Assembly: GCA_019694655.1 (NCBI GenBank)
Contig: JAIBBN010000008.1
Location: forward strand, 1 to 64,000
Direction: 5' to 3'
DNA length: 64,000 bases
DNA from: Leptospirales bacterium
GTDB lineage: Bacteria > Spirochaetota > Leptospiria > Leptospirales > Leptonemataceae
The notes under the pieces were generated by a model. That model searched no databases. It was not told where the DNA came from and saw only the letters and a list, made by a program, of their open reading frames with translations. A program made the translations under genes and the position numbers. Numbering within the stretch: the first letter of the stretch is position 1; each line of letters starts with the position of its first letter. Positions 8,197 through 15,986 of the stretch are shown in pieces.

Positions 8197-9129
8197 ATGG
8201 GCGATATCTTAAACGTTGGCGCATACATCTTTTACATCTTACTGACTATCTACGTCGCGTTCAAATTTGTGCGGGCGATCCGCATCGTTCCGGCGCAAGA
8301 GGAATACATAGTGGAGCGTCTTGGCAAATACCACAAGACGCTGGGGGCTGGCTTCCATGCCCTGATTCCCTTTCTCGATCTGGTGCGCTATGTTGTCACC
8401 TTGAAGGAAGAGGCCATCGACGTGCCGGCGCAGGTTTGCATTACGCGCGACAACGTGCAGGTCAAGGTAGATGGCATCATCTACATGAAGGTAATGGAAT
8501 CATACAAAGCGGCCTACAATATCACTGATTATCGCTATGCCGTCATTCAGCTGGCTCAGACAACGATGCGCGCCGCATTTGGCGAGCTGGACCTGGACAA
8601 GACCTTCGAGGAACGCTCGCAATTGAATGCCAAGATTGTTGCCGTCGTAGATCAAGCGGCTGCCGATTGGGGCGTCGACATCAAGCGCTACGAGATCCAG
8701 AACATCACACCTTCCAAAGAAGTCCTGCACTCGATGGAAAAGCAGATGACTGCGGAACGCGAAAAGAGAGCCAAAATTGCCATCTCCGAAGGCCAGATGA
8801 CCTCGGTGATCAACCGCTCGGAAGGTTTGAAGCAAGAGTTGATCAACCGTTCCGAAGGCCAGAAGATGAAAATGATCAATGAAGCCGAGGGCAAGGCTTC
8901 CGAGATCAGGGCCGTAGCCAACGCTACTGCCGCAGGCATCCGCAAAATTGCCGAATCGCTGAATGCGGCGGGCGGCGTGGAGGCCATGCAGTTGAGCCTT
9001 TCCGAAGAGTATTTGCGGAAGCTGGGCGGCCTGGCGCGCAAGGAAAATCAGGTCATCCTTCCGATGGACCTCTCCAATATGGATGATGTCCTTGATGGCA
9101 TTCAGCGAATTGGCCCAAAAAAAAACTGA
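8197..9129 (+). CDS. SPFH/band 7 (stomatin-like) protein 2
   Basis: 310 residues with a good ribosome-binding site (AAAGGAG) 9 bases before the ATG. It has the same organisation as the preceding gene and is clearly its paralogue: one membrane segment (AYIFYILLTIYVAF), a band 7 domain (EEYIVERLGKYHKTLGAGFH, TRDNVQVKVDGIIYMKV) and a helical C-terminal half with repeated SEGxK units (residues 205-235). Two non-identical paralogues side by side suggest a hetero-oligomer. The last codons run through nine consecutive A residues and end AAA AAA AAC TGA. The following reading frame is open across this site, so a longer product is possible (see the A-run entry). Confidence 0.92.
   Translation: MGDILNVGAYIFYILLTIYVAFKFVRAIRIVPAQEEYIVERLGKYHKTLGAGFHALIPFLDLVRYVVTLKEEAIDVPAQVCITRDNVQVKVDGIIYMKVMESYKAAYNITDYRYAVIQLAQTTMRAAFGELDLDKTFEERSQLNAKIVAVVDQAAADWGVDIKRYEIQNITPSKEVLHSMEKQMTAEREKRAKIAISEGQMTSVINRSEGLKQELINRSEGQKMKMINEAEGKASEIRAVANATAAGIRKIAESLNAAGGVEAMQLSLSEEYLRKLGGLARKENQVILPMDLSNMDDVLDGIQRIGPKKN
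9117..9125 (+). other. Run of nine A residues at the end of the second SPFH gene, possible frameshift site
   Basis: Nine A residues directly precede the stop codon of the second SPFH gene (CCA AAA AAA AAC TGA). The -1 frame contains no stop from before this run through the TPR-like region to 9452. Either a -1 ribosomal slip or RNA polymerase slippage adding one A would fuse the SPFH protein to the TPR-like segment. A runs of this length are known slippage sites, for example in Thermus dnaX. Whether it is used here is inference. Confidence 0.4.
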
Positions 9130-9212
9130 TCCCGGCCTCGCTCACAACGGAGTCCACAGCGCAGGGGGCAAGGGCCCTTGCCGCGGACTCCGCGCCAGGC
9201 GCAATTGCGGCC

Positions 9213-9452
9213 TTGCGTCAGCTCTTGCAAGAGCGAAACTATGTGCAAGCGCTGCAAAGGGCGCAGGCTTATCTCAAGTTGAAACCTGAGCATGTTGCCT
9301 TGCTCTCCATTGCCGCCAGCGCTGCTTACGGTTTGGGCCGCTTTGAAGACGCGCTGCACTATGTTCTGCGCGCTCGGACCAAGCAGCCTGAATCAAGCCT
9401 TTTGAAAGAGAGCGAGGCGCGCATTCGCCGCCGCTTGCAGGGCGGAAAATAA
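9213..9452 (+). CDS. Short TPR-like protein or C-terminal extension of the SPFH protein
   Basis: 79 residues from the first available start, a TTG at 9213 with no visible ribosome-binding site. The sequence forms about two TPR-like helical hairpins: YVQALQRAQAYLKLKPEH, then ALLSIAASAAYGLGRFEDAL, then HYVLRARTKQPESSLLKESE. The same frame is open upstream through 9126, which reads ...GAIAALRQLLQERNY and continues the helix pattern. No ATG or GTG occurs in that stretch. The natural N-terminus may therefore be supplied by slippage at the A run, or the protein may be translated by coupling from the SPFH stop. TPR modules bind other proteins. Confidence 0.55.
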   Translation: MRQLLQERNYVQALQRAQAYLKLKPEHVALLSIAASAAYGLGRFEDALHYVLRARTKQPESSLLKESEARIRRRLQGGK

Positions 9453-9520
9453 GCGCTCAGACGAGGACTGCAGTTTCCAAATTGCCTTGCAACCGAAACG
9501 TCCGGCCTTGTTCTGCGTCC

Positions 9521-10153
9521 ATGAATCCGTGGCAAGGCTGGCGGCGGCAAACGGCGCTGGCCGCAGTGAGCGCTGCGCTTTTGTGGTCTGCGCTTCATTG
9601 CGGCCCCGACCTTTCACAATTCCAGGCCTTGCGCAGGCCGCGTCTTACTCACAAACCGCCGATGCGCATGCTGGTAGCAGAGCTGCGCGGCGCGCCGGCG
9701 CAAACGGTCGGCCGTGCGTTTGGAGTTCTTTACAAGCTTCGCTACTCTCTGGATGAACCTGATCACAATCTGAAAAAAGAAGAGAGCTCGCCGCGCGCAC
9801 GCTGGCCTGTCAGTCTGGAGACGCCGCCCGAAGAATGGACCGGCCTCTTCGCTGTGCCGGTATCGAATCATATTGAATCGCTGCCGCCTGAGGCTGCCGC
9901 CAGCGAACCGCCGGTGCGCCTGGAAACCTGGCAGTATGGTCTTGTCGCGGAGATTTTACACATCGGTCCCTACGATCGCGAACCTGCCTCCGTCGCCAAG
10001 CTGATGGAGTTTATTCGAAAGAAGGGGTGTAGGGTCTCCGGATTGCATGAAGAGGAATATCTCAAGGGTCCGGGGATGATATTCAAGGGAGATCCTGAAG
10101 AATATCAAACTATTTTGCGCTATCCGATTACTTGCCCGCGTCCGCAGCCTTGA
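9521..10153 (+). CDS. GyrI-like small-molecule-binding protein with signal sequence
   Basis: 210 residues from the ATG at 9521, chosen because a membrane-targeting segment follows at once (QTALAAVSAALLWSALHC). Cys27 could be lipidated, although His at -1 is unusual for a lipobox. The remainder resembles the GyrI-like/effector-binding fold: an early strand (PMRMLVAELRGAP), GRAFGVLYKL, then a long gap and VRLETWQYGLVAEILHIGPYD, a signature of the second repeat, followed by VAKLMEFIRKKGCRVSGLHEEEYL. Such domains bind hydrophobic ligands in the cytoplasm, so an exported version is less common. It may be the periplasmic partner of the membrane sensor that overlaps its end. Confidence 0.7.
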   Translation: MNPWQGWRRQTALAAVSAALLWSALHCGPDLSQFQALRRPRLTHKPPMRMLVAELRGAPAQTVGRAFGVLYKLRYSLDEPDHNLKKEESSPRARWPVSLETPPEEWTGLFAVPVSNHIESLPPEAAASEPPVRLETWQYGLVAEILHIGPYDREPASVAKLMEFIRKKGCRVSGLHEEEYLKGPGMIFKGDPEEYQTILRYPITCPRPQP

Positions 10154-11592
10154 ATCCAGCAGAAGCACAGTCCTCGCCCTTTCGCCCGGTCAACCTCGCG
10201 CGAATCCTGCTGAGCTTGCTGCTGGGCGGCGTCGCCGCCTACGCCGGCTTGCCCTCGGTGATCTACTTTGTCGTTGCACACCTGATCTTTTCCCTGCTCT
10301 GGCACCTGGCTGTGCAACGAGGCTGGATTGTTGAAGAACGCAGTTTCTGGACGGGACTGGCGCCGCTCGCCGTCGATCTCACATTCATTTCCGTATTCGT
10401 GTTCCTGATGGGCCCCCCGGGCCACTTTGCGGTGCTCCTTTACATGGTGATCACCGCTCTGAGTTCGCTTTCTTCCGCCTTTCGTTATGGCATGCTGGCG
10501 GCCTTTCTTTCGCCAGCGGCGTTCTTTGCGGCCAGCGTCAGTTCCAGTTTCTGGCAACCCTGGCGCAGCTTCTATGCTGGGCCGCCGCTGCCGCTCTGGC
10601 TGCTGAGCGCCGTCGCCCTCCTGTTGTTGATTGCCTGCTTTCTGGTCGCCCACACCATTCGCGATTTGATGATGCGCAACCAGCAGCTGCTGGACGAAGA
10701 AAGCCAGGCCCATCGCCAGGAGCGCGAACGTGCGACGCAACGTTACCGGCTGCTGGTGGAGGGCGGCGCCGATATCATCTTCGCCCTCGACGAAGAGTTT
10801 CGTTTCCTATCGTTGAATCGGGCTTTTACCAATACCCTTGGCCATCGCGTTGCAGATTGGATTGGAAAAACTTTGCTCGATCTGGTCAGCCCAGAGCGCG
10901 GCGGCGTAGACCGCATGCTTCTCGAACAAACCTTGCAGTCGATGAAACGACGCCCCAACCCGGCAAATTTTACAATTCGGCTGCATACGCGACTGGGCGA
11001 GGCCGCCGAGATGGTTATGCGCCTGGAGCCAGTTGACTTCGAAGCGAACCACATGATTTACGGACGCGCTTCTCTGCACGTCGACGACATGCTGATTCGC
11101 TATTTCCATTCCGAACGACAACGATACATACTTACAAACTATCTTATTTTGGCCGACCAGATCAGCGACCGCGCCACGCGCAATGCAGCGGCGTATATGG
11201 ACGCCGATGCCCTGACCATGCTTCGTCTGGGATTGCGCGAATTGCTGATCAACGCAATTGAACACGGCAATCTGGAAATCGACTACGCCGCCAAATCGAA
11301 GATGATGCACGATGGCCAGTACATGAAATTTGTTGCCGAGCGCCAGCAAGAGGAAGCCTATCGCGACCGGCGCGTCATCGTGGAACATTCCATCAATTCA
11401 CGTCGCATTTTTTTTCGAATTACCGATCAGGGCGCCGGCTTTGACCATCGCGCCATGCAAAGGCGCACCGAGGCCGACATGGAAAGCGGACATCTGCAAC
11501 ACGGACGCGGTCTGGCAATCGCCCGCGCAGCCTTTGACCGGCTGCGCTACAATGACCGCGGCAATCGCGTGATCGCCACGCGTCGCTTCTGA
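10132..11592 (+). CDS. Membrane PAS sensor with RsbW-type ATPase domain
   Basis: 486 residues from a TTG that overlaps the previous gene by 22 bases; a TTG at 10150 is an alternative. Residues 20-185 contain about six membrane segments. Residues 200-320 are a PAS domain (YRLLVEGGADIIFALDEEFR ... LGHRVADWIGKTLLDLVSPE). The C-terminal third is a GHKL ATPase with an N-box ELLINAIEHGN, a G1 box ITDQGAGFD and a G2 box HGRGLAIARAAFDRL. The N-box ending HGN is the form found in anti-sigma serine kinases (RsbW/SpoIIAB). No histidine-phosphorylation H-box is visible between the PAS and ATPase domains. It may act on an anti-anti-sigma protein or a response regulator encoded elsewhere. Confidence 0.82.
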   Translation: MPASAALNPAEAQSSPFRPVNLARILLSLLLGGVAAYAGLPSVIYFVVAHLIFSLLWHLAVQRGWIVEERSFWTGLAPLAVDLTFISVFVFLMGPPGHFAVLLYMVITALSSLSSAFRYGMLAAFLSPAAFFAASVSSSFWQPWRSFYAGPPLPLWLLSAVALLLLIACFLVAHTIRDLMMRNQQLLDEESQAHRQERERATQRYRLLVEGGADIIFALDEEFRFLSLNRAFTNTLGHRVADWIGKTLLDLVSPERGGVDRMLLEQTLQSMKRRPNPANFTIRLHTRLGEAAEMVMRLEPVDFEANHMIYGRASLHVDDMLIRYFHSERQRYILTNYLILADQISDRATRNAAAYMDADALTMLRLGLRELLINAIEHGNLEIDYAAKSKMMHDGQYMKFVAERQQEEAYRDRRVIVEHSINSRRIFFRITDQGAGFDHRAMQRRTEADMESGHLQHGRGLAIARAAFDRLRYNDRGNRVIATRRF

Positions 11593-11671
11593 CTGCGGCC
11601 CTGCATCGGCGACTCCGCGGCCGGAAAGGAAGCGCTTGCCGCGGCGCCGGGCCGGCCATCCCTCGTCGACT

Positions 11672-12100
11672 ATGCCCCGCGTGCAAATCGAGCTGCCGGT
11701 CGACTGGCATTTTCAGACTGAGCTGGAGGTGCGCGTCGGCGACGTGAACCTTGGCGGCCACCTGGGCCATGATCGTCTGGTCAGCCTGCTCCATGAGGCG
11801 CGGGCGCGCATGTTTCGCGACGCAGGATTTGCCGAACTGGACATTGCCGGCGCCGGCATCATCATGCAGTACTTAAGCGTCCAGTATCTGGCGGAGTCCT
11901 TTTTTGGCGATTTGTTGCGCATTTTCATTGCCGCCCGCGATTTCTGGGAACGCGGCTGCGAATTGGTCTACCGGATGGAACGATCAGCAAGCTCCGAGGA
12001 AATAGCGCGGGCGACGACCGGATTGATTTTTTTCGATTATCGTGCACGCTCCGCCATCGCCGCTCCGGAAATTTTCCGGAAGGCATTCCCGCCGCCCTGA
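11672..12100 (+). CDS. Acyl-CoA thioesterase-like (hotdog-fold) protein
   Basis: 142 residues from the ATG at 11672; an upstream in-frame start at 11636 would add a Pro/Arg-rich stretch that looks non-native. The pattern is the 4-hydroxybenzoyl-CoA/FadM thioesterase type: an opening strand (FQTELEVRVGDVNLGGHLGH) with the Asp-x-N pair where the catalytic Asp is expected, then the hot-dog helix (VSLLHEARARMFRDAGF), and late strands (FFGDLLRIFIAARDF, CELVYRMERS, ATTGLIFFDY). These enzymes hydrolyse acyl-thioesters in the cytoplasm. It lies between the sensor gene and mnmC and could be in one transcript with either. Confidence 0.8.
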   Translation: MPRVQIELPVDWHFQTELEVRVGDVNLGGHLGHDRLVSLLHEARARMFRDAGFAELDIAGAGIIMQYLSVQYLAESFFGDLLRIFIAARDFWERGCELVYRMERSASSEEIARATTGLIFFDYRARSAIAAPEIFRKAFPPP

Positions 12101-12169
12101 GCGGGCCGCGCGCACCCCGTCGCTGCCTAAGTGGCTTGCCGCCGCTTCTCGCCCTCCAACTCTGTCCGC

Positions 12170-14083
12170 GTGTCGCAACAAGCGCCCATCGCGCGCATTC
12201 AAACAGCCAGCCTGGAATGGCGCGGCGATTGTCCAATCTCGGAGGAGTATGGCGACATCTACTTTCAGCCTGAAGACGCGATTGCCGAGAGCGAACATGT
12301 TTTCCTCAATGCTTGCGATCTGAATGGCATATTGGCGCAGGCGCCTCAGGTCTTGCACATTGGCGAGCTTGGTTTTGGCGTGGGGCTGAATTTCTTGCTG
12401 AGTGCAGAGCGCTTCATCCAGAGAAGTGCAGCGCCACAAAGACTGATCTATCAGAGCTGCGAGTTGCGTCCGTTGACGCTTGATGATCTCAGGCGAGCAT
12501 TGCGGCCGCTTACGCGCCGGCCCGCGCTGCTTGCGCTGGCCGAAGAATTGCTGGAACTGTATCCGGAAGCGGAACCTGGCTTGCATGTTTTGCCGCTGCT
12601 GGATGGCCGCATTCGATTGCTCCTGTATCTGGGAGACGCCGCCGACTGGCTGCGCGAAATGGCGCCGCCCGAATGCTGGAATGGCGCCGCAGTCGATCTG
12701 TGGTACCTCGATGGTTTTGCGCCGGCGCGTAATCCGGCGATGTGGAAAGCAGAGCTGTTTGCGCAGATGGCTTCGAGGAGCCGAGCCGAAGCAGCGCTGA
12801 GCACCTTCAGCGCGGCCGCTCAGGTTCGACGCGACCTGAGCGCATCTGGATTTGTGGTAGAGAAGCAGACTGGCTTTGGACGCAAGCGTGAGATGTTGAG
12901 CGGCCGCTATCGGCCAGCGCCGGGAGCAGCTTTGTGGAGTCGGCGGGCGGCGTCGCCCGGCAGGGCTTTGATTCTGGGCGGCGGTCTGGCTGGCTGTGCA
13001 CTGGCAGCAGAACTTGCCGAACGTCGGATCGTCTGCACAATTCTTGATCAACATTTGCTGCCGGCTGGCGGGGCTTCCGGCGCCGCCGCCGGCATTGCCA
13101 TGCCGCATTTGAGCGCGCTGCCGACTGCAGAAAGTTTGCTTTCCCTGGCTGCGTTGCGGTATCTGCGCCGTCGCCAGCGCTACGCCCTGCAAAGCGCGGC
13201 AGCGGACGCCAACGCCGGCGCGGCGTTGCTTTGCTGGAACGAAGTATTGGAGCAGCGCTGGCGAAGAGCGTTGCTTGCGCACGGGTTGACAGAGGCCTCC
13301 GGTCGTATGATCGATGAAAAAGAATTGCGCGAGCTTAGCGGCTTTGGCGCTCCCTGCAACGCAGTCTACCTTCCCCAATCCCTGTTGCTTTCTGCTGCAA
13401 AACTCTGCCAGCTGCAAATACAGCAAGGCGATATTGAATTTCGCGGCGGTCAACCAGTCGACCGACTGCAGGGCGCCGCGGGCGATTGGAATCTGCTGGA
13501 TCGCGAGGGCGCTGTACTGGCGTCGGGGCCCCAGGTCTTTTTTGCCTGCTCGGACGGCGCCTTGCAGTTTGAGTTGCTGGCCCGCCTGCCTCTGCACCGG
13601 CTGCGCGGTCAGGCGTTGCTGGCAGACGCCAGCACTCGTTCGCAAAATCTGCGCCTTCCCATTTGCTATGATGGCTACGTAACTCCGGCTGTGGCTGGCC
13701 AGCACACCATTGGCGCCACCTTTGAACGATGGAACGATTTGCCGACTCCGCAAGCGGAAAGCAGCGACTACCTGTGGCGCAAGGCGCAGCAGCGATTTCC
13801 GGAGTTCGCCGCGACGCTGTCCGTTGCAGATCCTGTTCAACTGCCGGCGCGCGTCGGCTTTCGCTGTGTCAGTCGCGATCATCGGCCGCTGGTCGGCGCC
13901 CTGGGCGCGTCCGGACTCTATGCATCGTTGGCCTTTGGATCGCGCGGTATCGCCGGCGCGCAACTGGCGGCGGCGGCGCTGGCCGCTCTGGTTTGCGGCG
14001 AGGCGCCGCCGCTGGAATGGAGCATCCTTCGGCGCATGGACCCGCTTCGTTTCAACGTCGGAAAGCAATCATCCAATTTCTGA
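12170..14083 (+). CDS. mnmC: tRNA 5-methylaminomethyl-2-thiouridine biosynthesis bifunctional protein
   Basis: 637 residues from the GTG at 12170. The family starts about ten residues before the ASLEW segment, which favours this over the GTG at 12131. Residues 1-235 are the MnmD methyltransferase half: EEYGDIYFQPEDAIAESEHV, the SAM-binding LHIGELGFGVGLNFL and the WYLDGFAPARNPAMW signature. Residues 260-637 are the FAD-dependent oxidoreductase half, with the dinucleotide loop GGGLAGCALAAELA and an Ala/Gly-rich ASGAAAGIAMPH stretch. The enzyme removes the carboxymethyl group of cmnm5s2U and methylates the product at the wobble position of tRNAs. Both halves look complete. Confidence 0.95.
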   Translation: MSQQAPIARIQTASLEWRGDCPISEEYGDIYFQPEDAIAESEHVFLNACDLNGILAQAPQVLHIGELGFGVGLNFLLSAERFIQRSAAPQRLIYQSCELRPLTLDDLRRALRPLTRRPALLALAEELLELYPEAEPGLHVLPLLDGRIRLLLYLGDAADWLREMAPPECWNGAAVDLWYLDGFAPARNPAMWKAELFAQMASRSRAEAALSTFSAAAQVRRDLSASGFVVEKQTGFGRKREMLSGRYRPAPGAALWSRRAASPGRALILGGGLAGCALAAELAERRIVCTILDQHLLPAGGASGAAAGIAMPHLSALPTAESLLSLAALRYLRRRQRYALQSAAADANAGAALLCWNEVLEQRWRRALLAHGLTEASGRMIDEKELRELSGFGAPCNAVYLPQSLLLSAAKLCQLQIQQGDIEFRGGQPVDRLQGAAGDWNLLDREGAVLASGPQVFFACSDGALQFELLARLPLHRLRGQALLADASTRSQNLRLPICYDGYVTPAVAGQHTIGATFERWNDLPTPQAESSDYLWRKAQQRFPEFAATLSVADPVQLPARVGFRCVSRDHRPLVGALGASGLYASLAFGSRGIAGAQLAAAALAALVCGEAPPLEWSILRRMDPLRFNVGKQSSNF

Positions 14084-14120
14084 AGTCGTTACAGCAAAGC
14101 CACAGGGAGGCCAGACAATA

Positions 14121-14495
14121 GTGGAAGTTGAAAGTATCGGCGCAGATCAGCTACTAAGCGATATCCGCAACGGCGGGCGCTTCCTGTGTTTTCGCTACTG
14201 CGTAAGCTTCCTGGTAGCGACGGTTCGGCGTTCGTCGCCTGTCATTTACGTCGCACCGGGCGAACGAGCGTGGCGACCGGCGCTGCGCTTCTCGCTCTAT
14301 ACTCTGCTGGCCGGCTGGTGGGGGCTTCCCTGGGGGCCGCTTTACACAGTACAATGTTTGTGGATCAACCTGCGCGGCGGCATCGATGTGACAGCGGAAA
14401 TGCTGGAACGACTGGATAAAGAGGGCGGCCTCAAGCCAGGACGCGACGCGGCCAGAGCAAACTCAAGAGATAGGCGACGCCGGCCGTCAGAATGA
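14121..14495 (+). CDS. Small conserved membrane protein
   Basis: 124 residues from a GTG with GGGAGG about 11 bases upstream. The recognisable core is FLCFRYCVSFLVATVRRSS, VIYVAPGE, TLLAGWWGLPWGPLYT and WINLRGGIDVTAEM. I have seen similar small proteins in many bacteria, but no function is known to me. One membrane hairpin around residues 58-85 is likely. The charged tail (RRRRPSE) runs antisense into the end of the znuB gene for 65 bases, so the two convergent genes share their 3' ends. It is 38 bases downstream of mnmC and may be in the same transcript. Confidence 0.7.
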   Translation: MEVESIGADQLLSDIRNGGRFLCFRYCVSFLVATVRRSSPVIYVAPGERAWRPALRFSLYTLLAGWWGLPWGPLYTVQCLWINLRGGIDVTAEMLERLDKEGGLKPGRDAARANSRDRRRRPSE

Positions 14496-15240
14496 TTGCC
14501 GCGCCGCTGGTCAGGTTGAAGGCATAGGCCAATACGAGACCGATCAATGTAAAAAGAAAGCCAAGCAGCGAGGCCAGGACCATCATTGCCGAAAGGCGTC
14601 GCACAAATCGACCGGCGATGGCCGCCGGGATACTCAACAAGGCGATGACCAGAATCAGGCCTACCGCCTGCATGACCAGCACCACAGCGATGGCGGCCAG
14701 CGCCAGCAACAGCAGTTCCAGCGCGGTCGCTGGAATATTGCGAATTTCGGCAAACTCTCGATCAAAGGAAAGCGCGGTCAATTCCCGGTAGAATGCGCGC
14801 ACCACCGCCAGCAGCAAAAGATCAAGCCCGGCCATCCACAGCAGCGCACTGCGGCTAACGGTCAGGATGCTGCCAAACAAGTAGCTCATCAAATCGGAGC
14901 GGTAGCCCGGACTGAGATCGATAAAGACAATGCCGATTGCCATGCCGATGGCCCAGAGCGCGCCAATGATTGTGTCGGCGCGCTCGCGTGCCAGACGCTG
15001 CACCACGCCCATCGCCGTTGCCGAGACTCCGCTAAAAAGAAAGGCCCCCAGCGTTACGTTCCAGCCAAAGTAGGCGGCCATGCCCACTCCGCCATAGGCG
15101 GCATGGGCCACGGCGCCGCTGATGAAAACCATACGGTTGACCACCACAAAGGCCCCCATGACTCCTGTAGCAATGCTGACCAATGCCGCCGCCAGCAGCG
15201 CATTCTGCATAAAATCGTAGTGCAAAATGGAATCCATCAA
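14431..15240 (-). CDS. znuB: Zinc/manganese ABC transporter permease
   Basis: 269 residues, with about eight membrane helices across the whole length. It is an ABC-3 family permease, recognisable from GAFVVVNRMVFISGAVAHAA at the second helix and AIGIVFIDLSPGYRSDLMSY, including the D-L-x-S-Y-L-F-G-S motif. The final helices (GLILVIALLSIPAAIAGRFV, SGAAIILTAGVAYLLSLL) are also typical. Its ATG overlaps the end of the ATPase gene by four bases. It forms the membrane channel for metal released by the binding protein encoded two genes upstream. Zinc is favoured over manganese because of the Fur-family neighbour, but the sequence does not prove which metal is used. Confidence 0.93.
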   Translation of the reverse strand: MMDSILHYDFMQNALLAAALVSIATGVMGAFVVVNRMVFISGAVAHAAYGGVGMAAYFGWNVTLGAFLFSGVSATAMGVVQRLARERADTIIGALWAIGMAIGIVFIDLSPGYRSDLMSYLFGSILTVSRSALLWMAGLDLLLLAVVRAFYRELTALSFDREFAEIRNIPATALELLLLALAAIAVVLVMQAVGLILVIALLSIPAAIAGRFVRRLSAMMVLASLLGFLFTLIGLVLAYAFNLTSGAAIILTAGVAYLLSLLWPRRVLA

Positions 15241-15986
15241 TGCAGGCTCCGGCTGTGCAATCCGTGATCGAGCATGTCCGTGGGTCCGGCCCCGGCATAC
15301 GCGGCGTGCAGCATCTCATGAGTCAATTGATGCGATCCATGGTAGTGCAAGGCGCCGTTTACACATCCCACCGTCTTGACGTAGGATGAGACTGCGCCCA
15401 CATCGTGCGTGGTCATCACGACCGTCAGGCGTTCATTGAGTTTTTGCAACAATTCATAGAGGCTGCCGCTAACGTGCGGATCGAGGTGCGCCGCCGGCTC
15501 ATCGAGCAGCAGGATGCGCGGCGCCGATGCCAGCGCGCGGGCCACAAAGACGCGCTGCAATTGACCTCCGGACAGTTGATCCAGGCGCCGCTCTTCCATT
15601 CCCTCCAGATGCACCTCGGCCAGCGCTTCGCGCGCCGCAGCGCGATCTTCGGCGCTGTAGCGGCCAAAGGGATGCACAGAGCTCAATCGTCCGCTGAGCG
15701 TCACATCGAGGGCCGTAATCGGGAAATCCGCGTCAAAGCGAAAGTGCTGCGGCAAGTAGCCAATGCTGGTACGACCGCGCTGCGGCGGCGCTCCGAAGAT
15801 GCGGATGGCGCCCTGGCTCAAGGGCGCCAGGCCGAGGATCGCGCGCAGCAGCGTTGTCTTGCCGCCGCCGTTTGGCCCGATCAAGGCGATGAAGTCGCGC
15901 TCTTCGACGCGCAAGGAGGCGCCTTGCAGAACATCGCGGCCGCCGAGGCGTACAGAAATATTCTCAATTTCAAGGGCAACGGCCAT
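15237..15986 (-). CDS. znuC: Zinc/manganese ABC transporter ATP-binding protein
   Basis: 249 residues from the ATG at 15986, which has a strong GGAGGGG ribosome-binding site and overlaps the znuA stop by one base (TGATG). Walker A is GPNGGGKTT, the Q-loop region is YLPQHFRFD, the signature is LSGGQLQRVFVARAL, Walker B is ILLLDEP, and the H-loop is TTHD. YLPQ followed by VTLSGR is typical of the metal-importing ABC ATPases of the ZnuC/MntB type. It powers uptake through ZnuB. Confidence 0.95.
   Translation of the reverse strand: MAVALEIENISVRLGGRDVLQGASLRVEERDFIALIGPNGGGKTTLLRAILGLAPLSQGAIRIFGAPPQRGRTSIGYLPQHFRFDADFPITALDVTLSGRLSSVHPFGRYSAEDRAAAREALAEVHLEGMEERRLDQLSGGQLQRVFVARALASAPRILLLDEPAAHLDPHVSGSLYELLQKLNERLTVVMTTHDVGAVSSYVKTVGCVNGALHYHGSHQLTHEMLHAAYAGAGPTDMLDHGLHSRSLH

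Noticed and set aside
11984-14068. 694-residue open frame on the minus strand
   Set aside because: It is antisense to the complete mnmC gene, has no start region or domain, and its Gln/Arg-rich composition is what GC-rich codon structure gives by chance.
13710-14120. Upstream extension of the small membrane protein
   Set aside because: It runs out of frame through mnmC; the GTG at 14121 has a ribosome-binding site.
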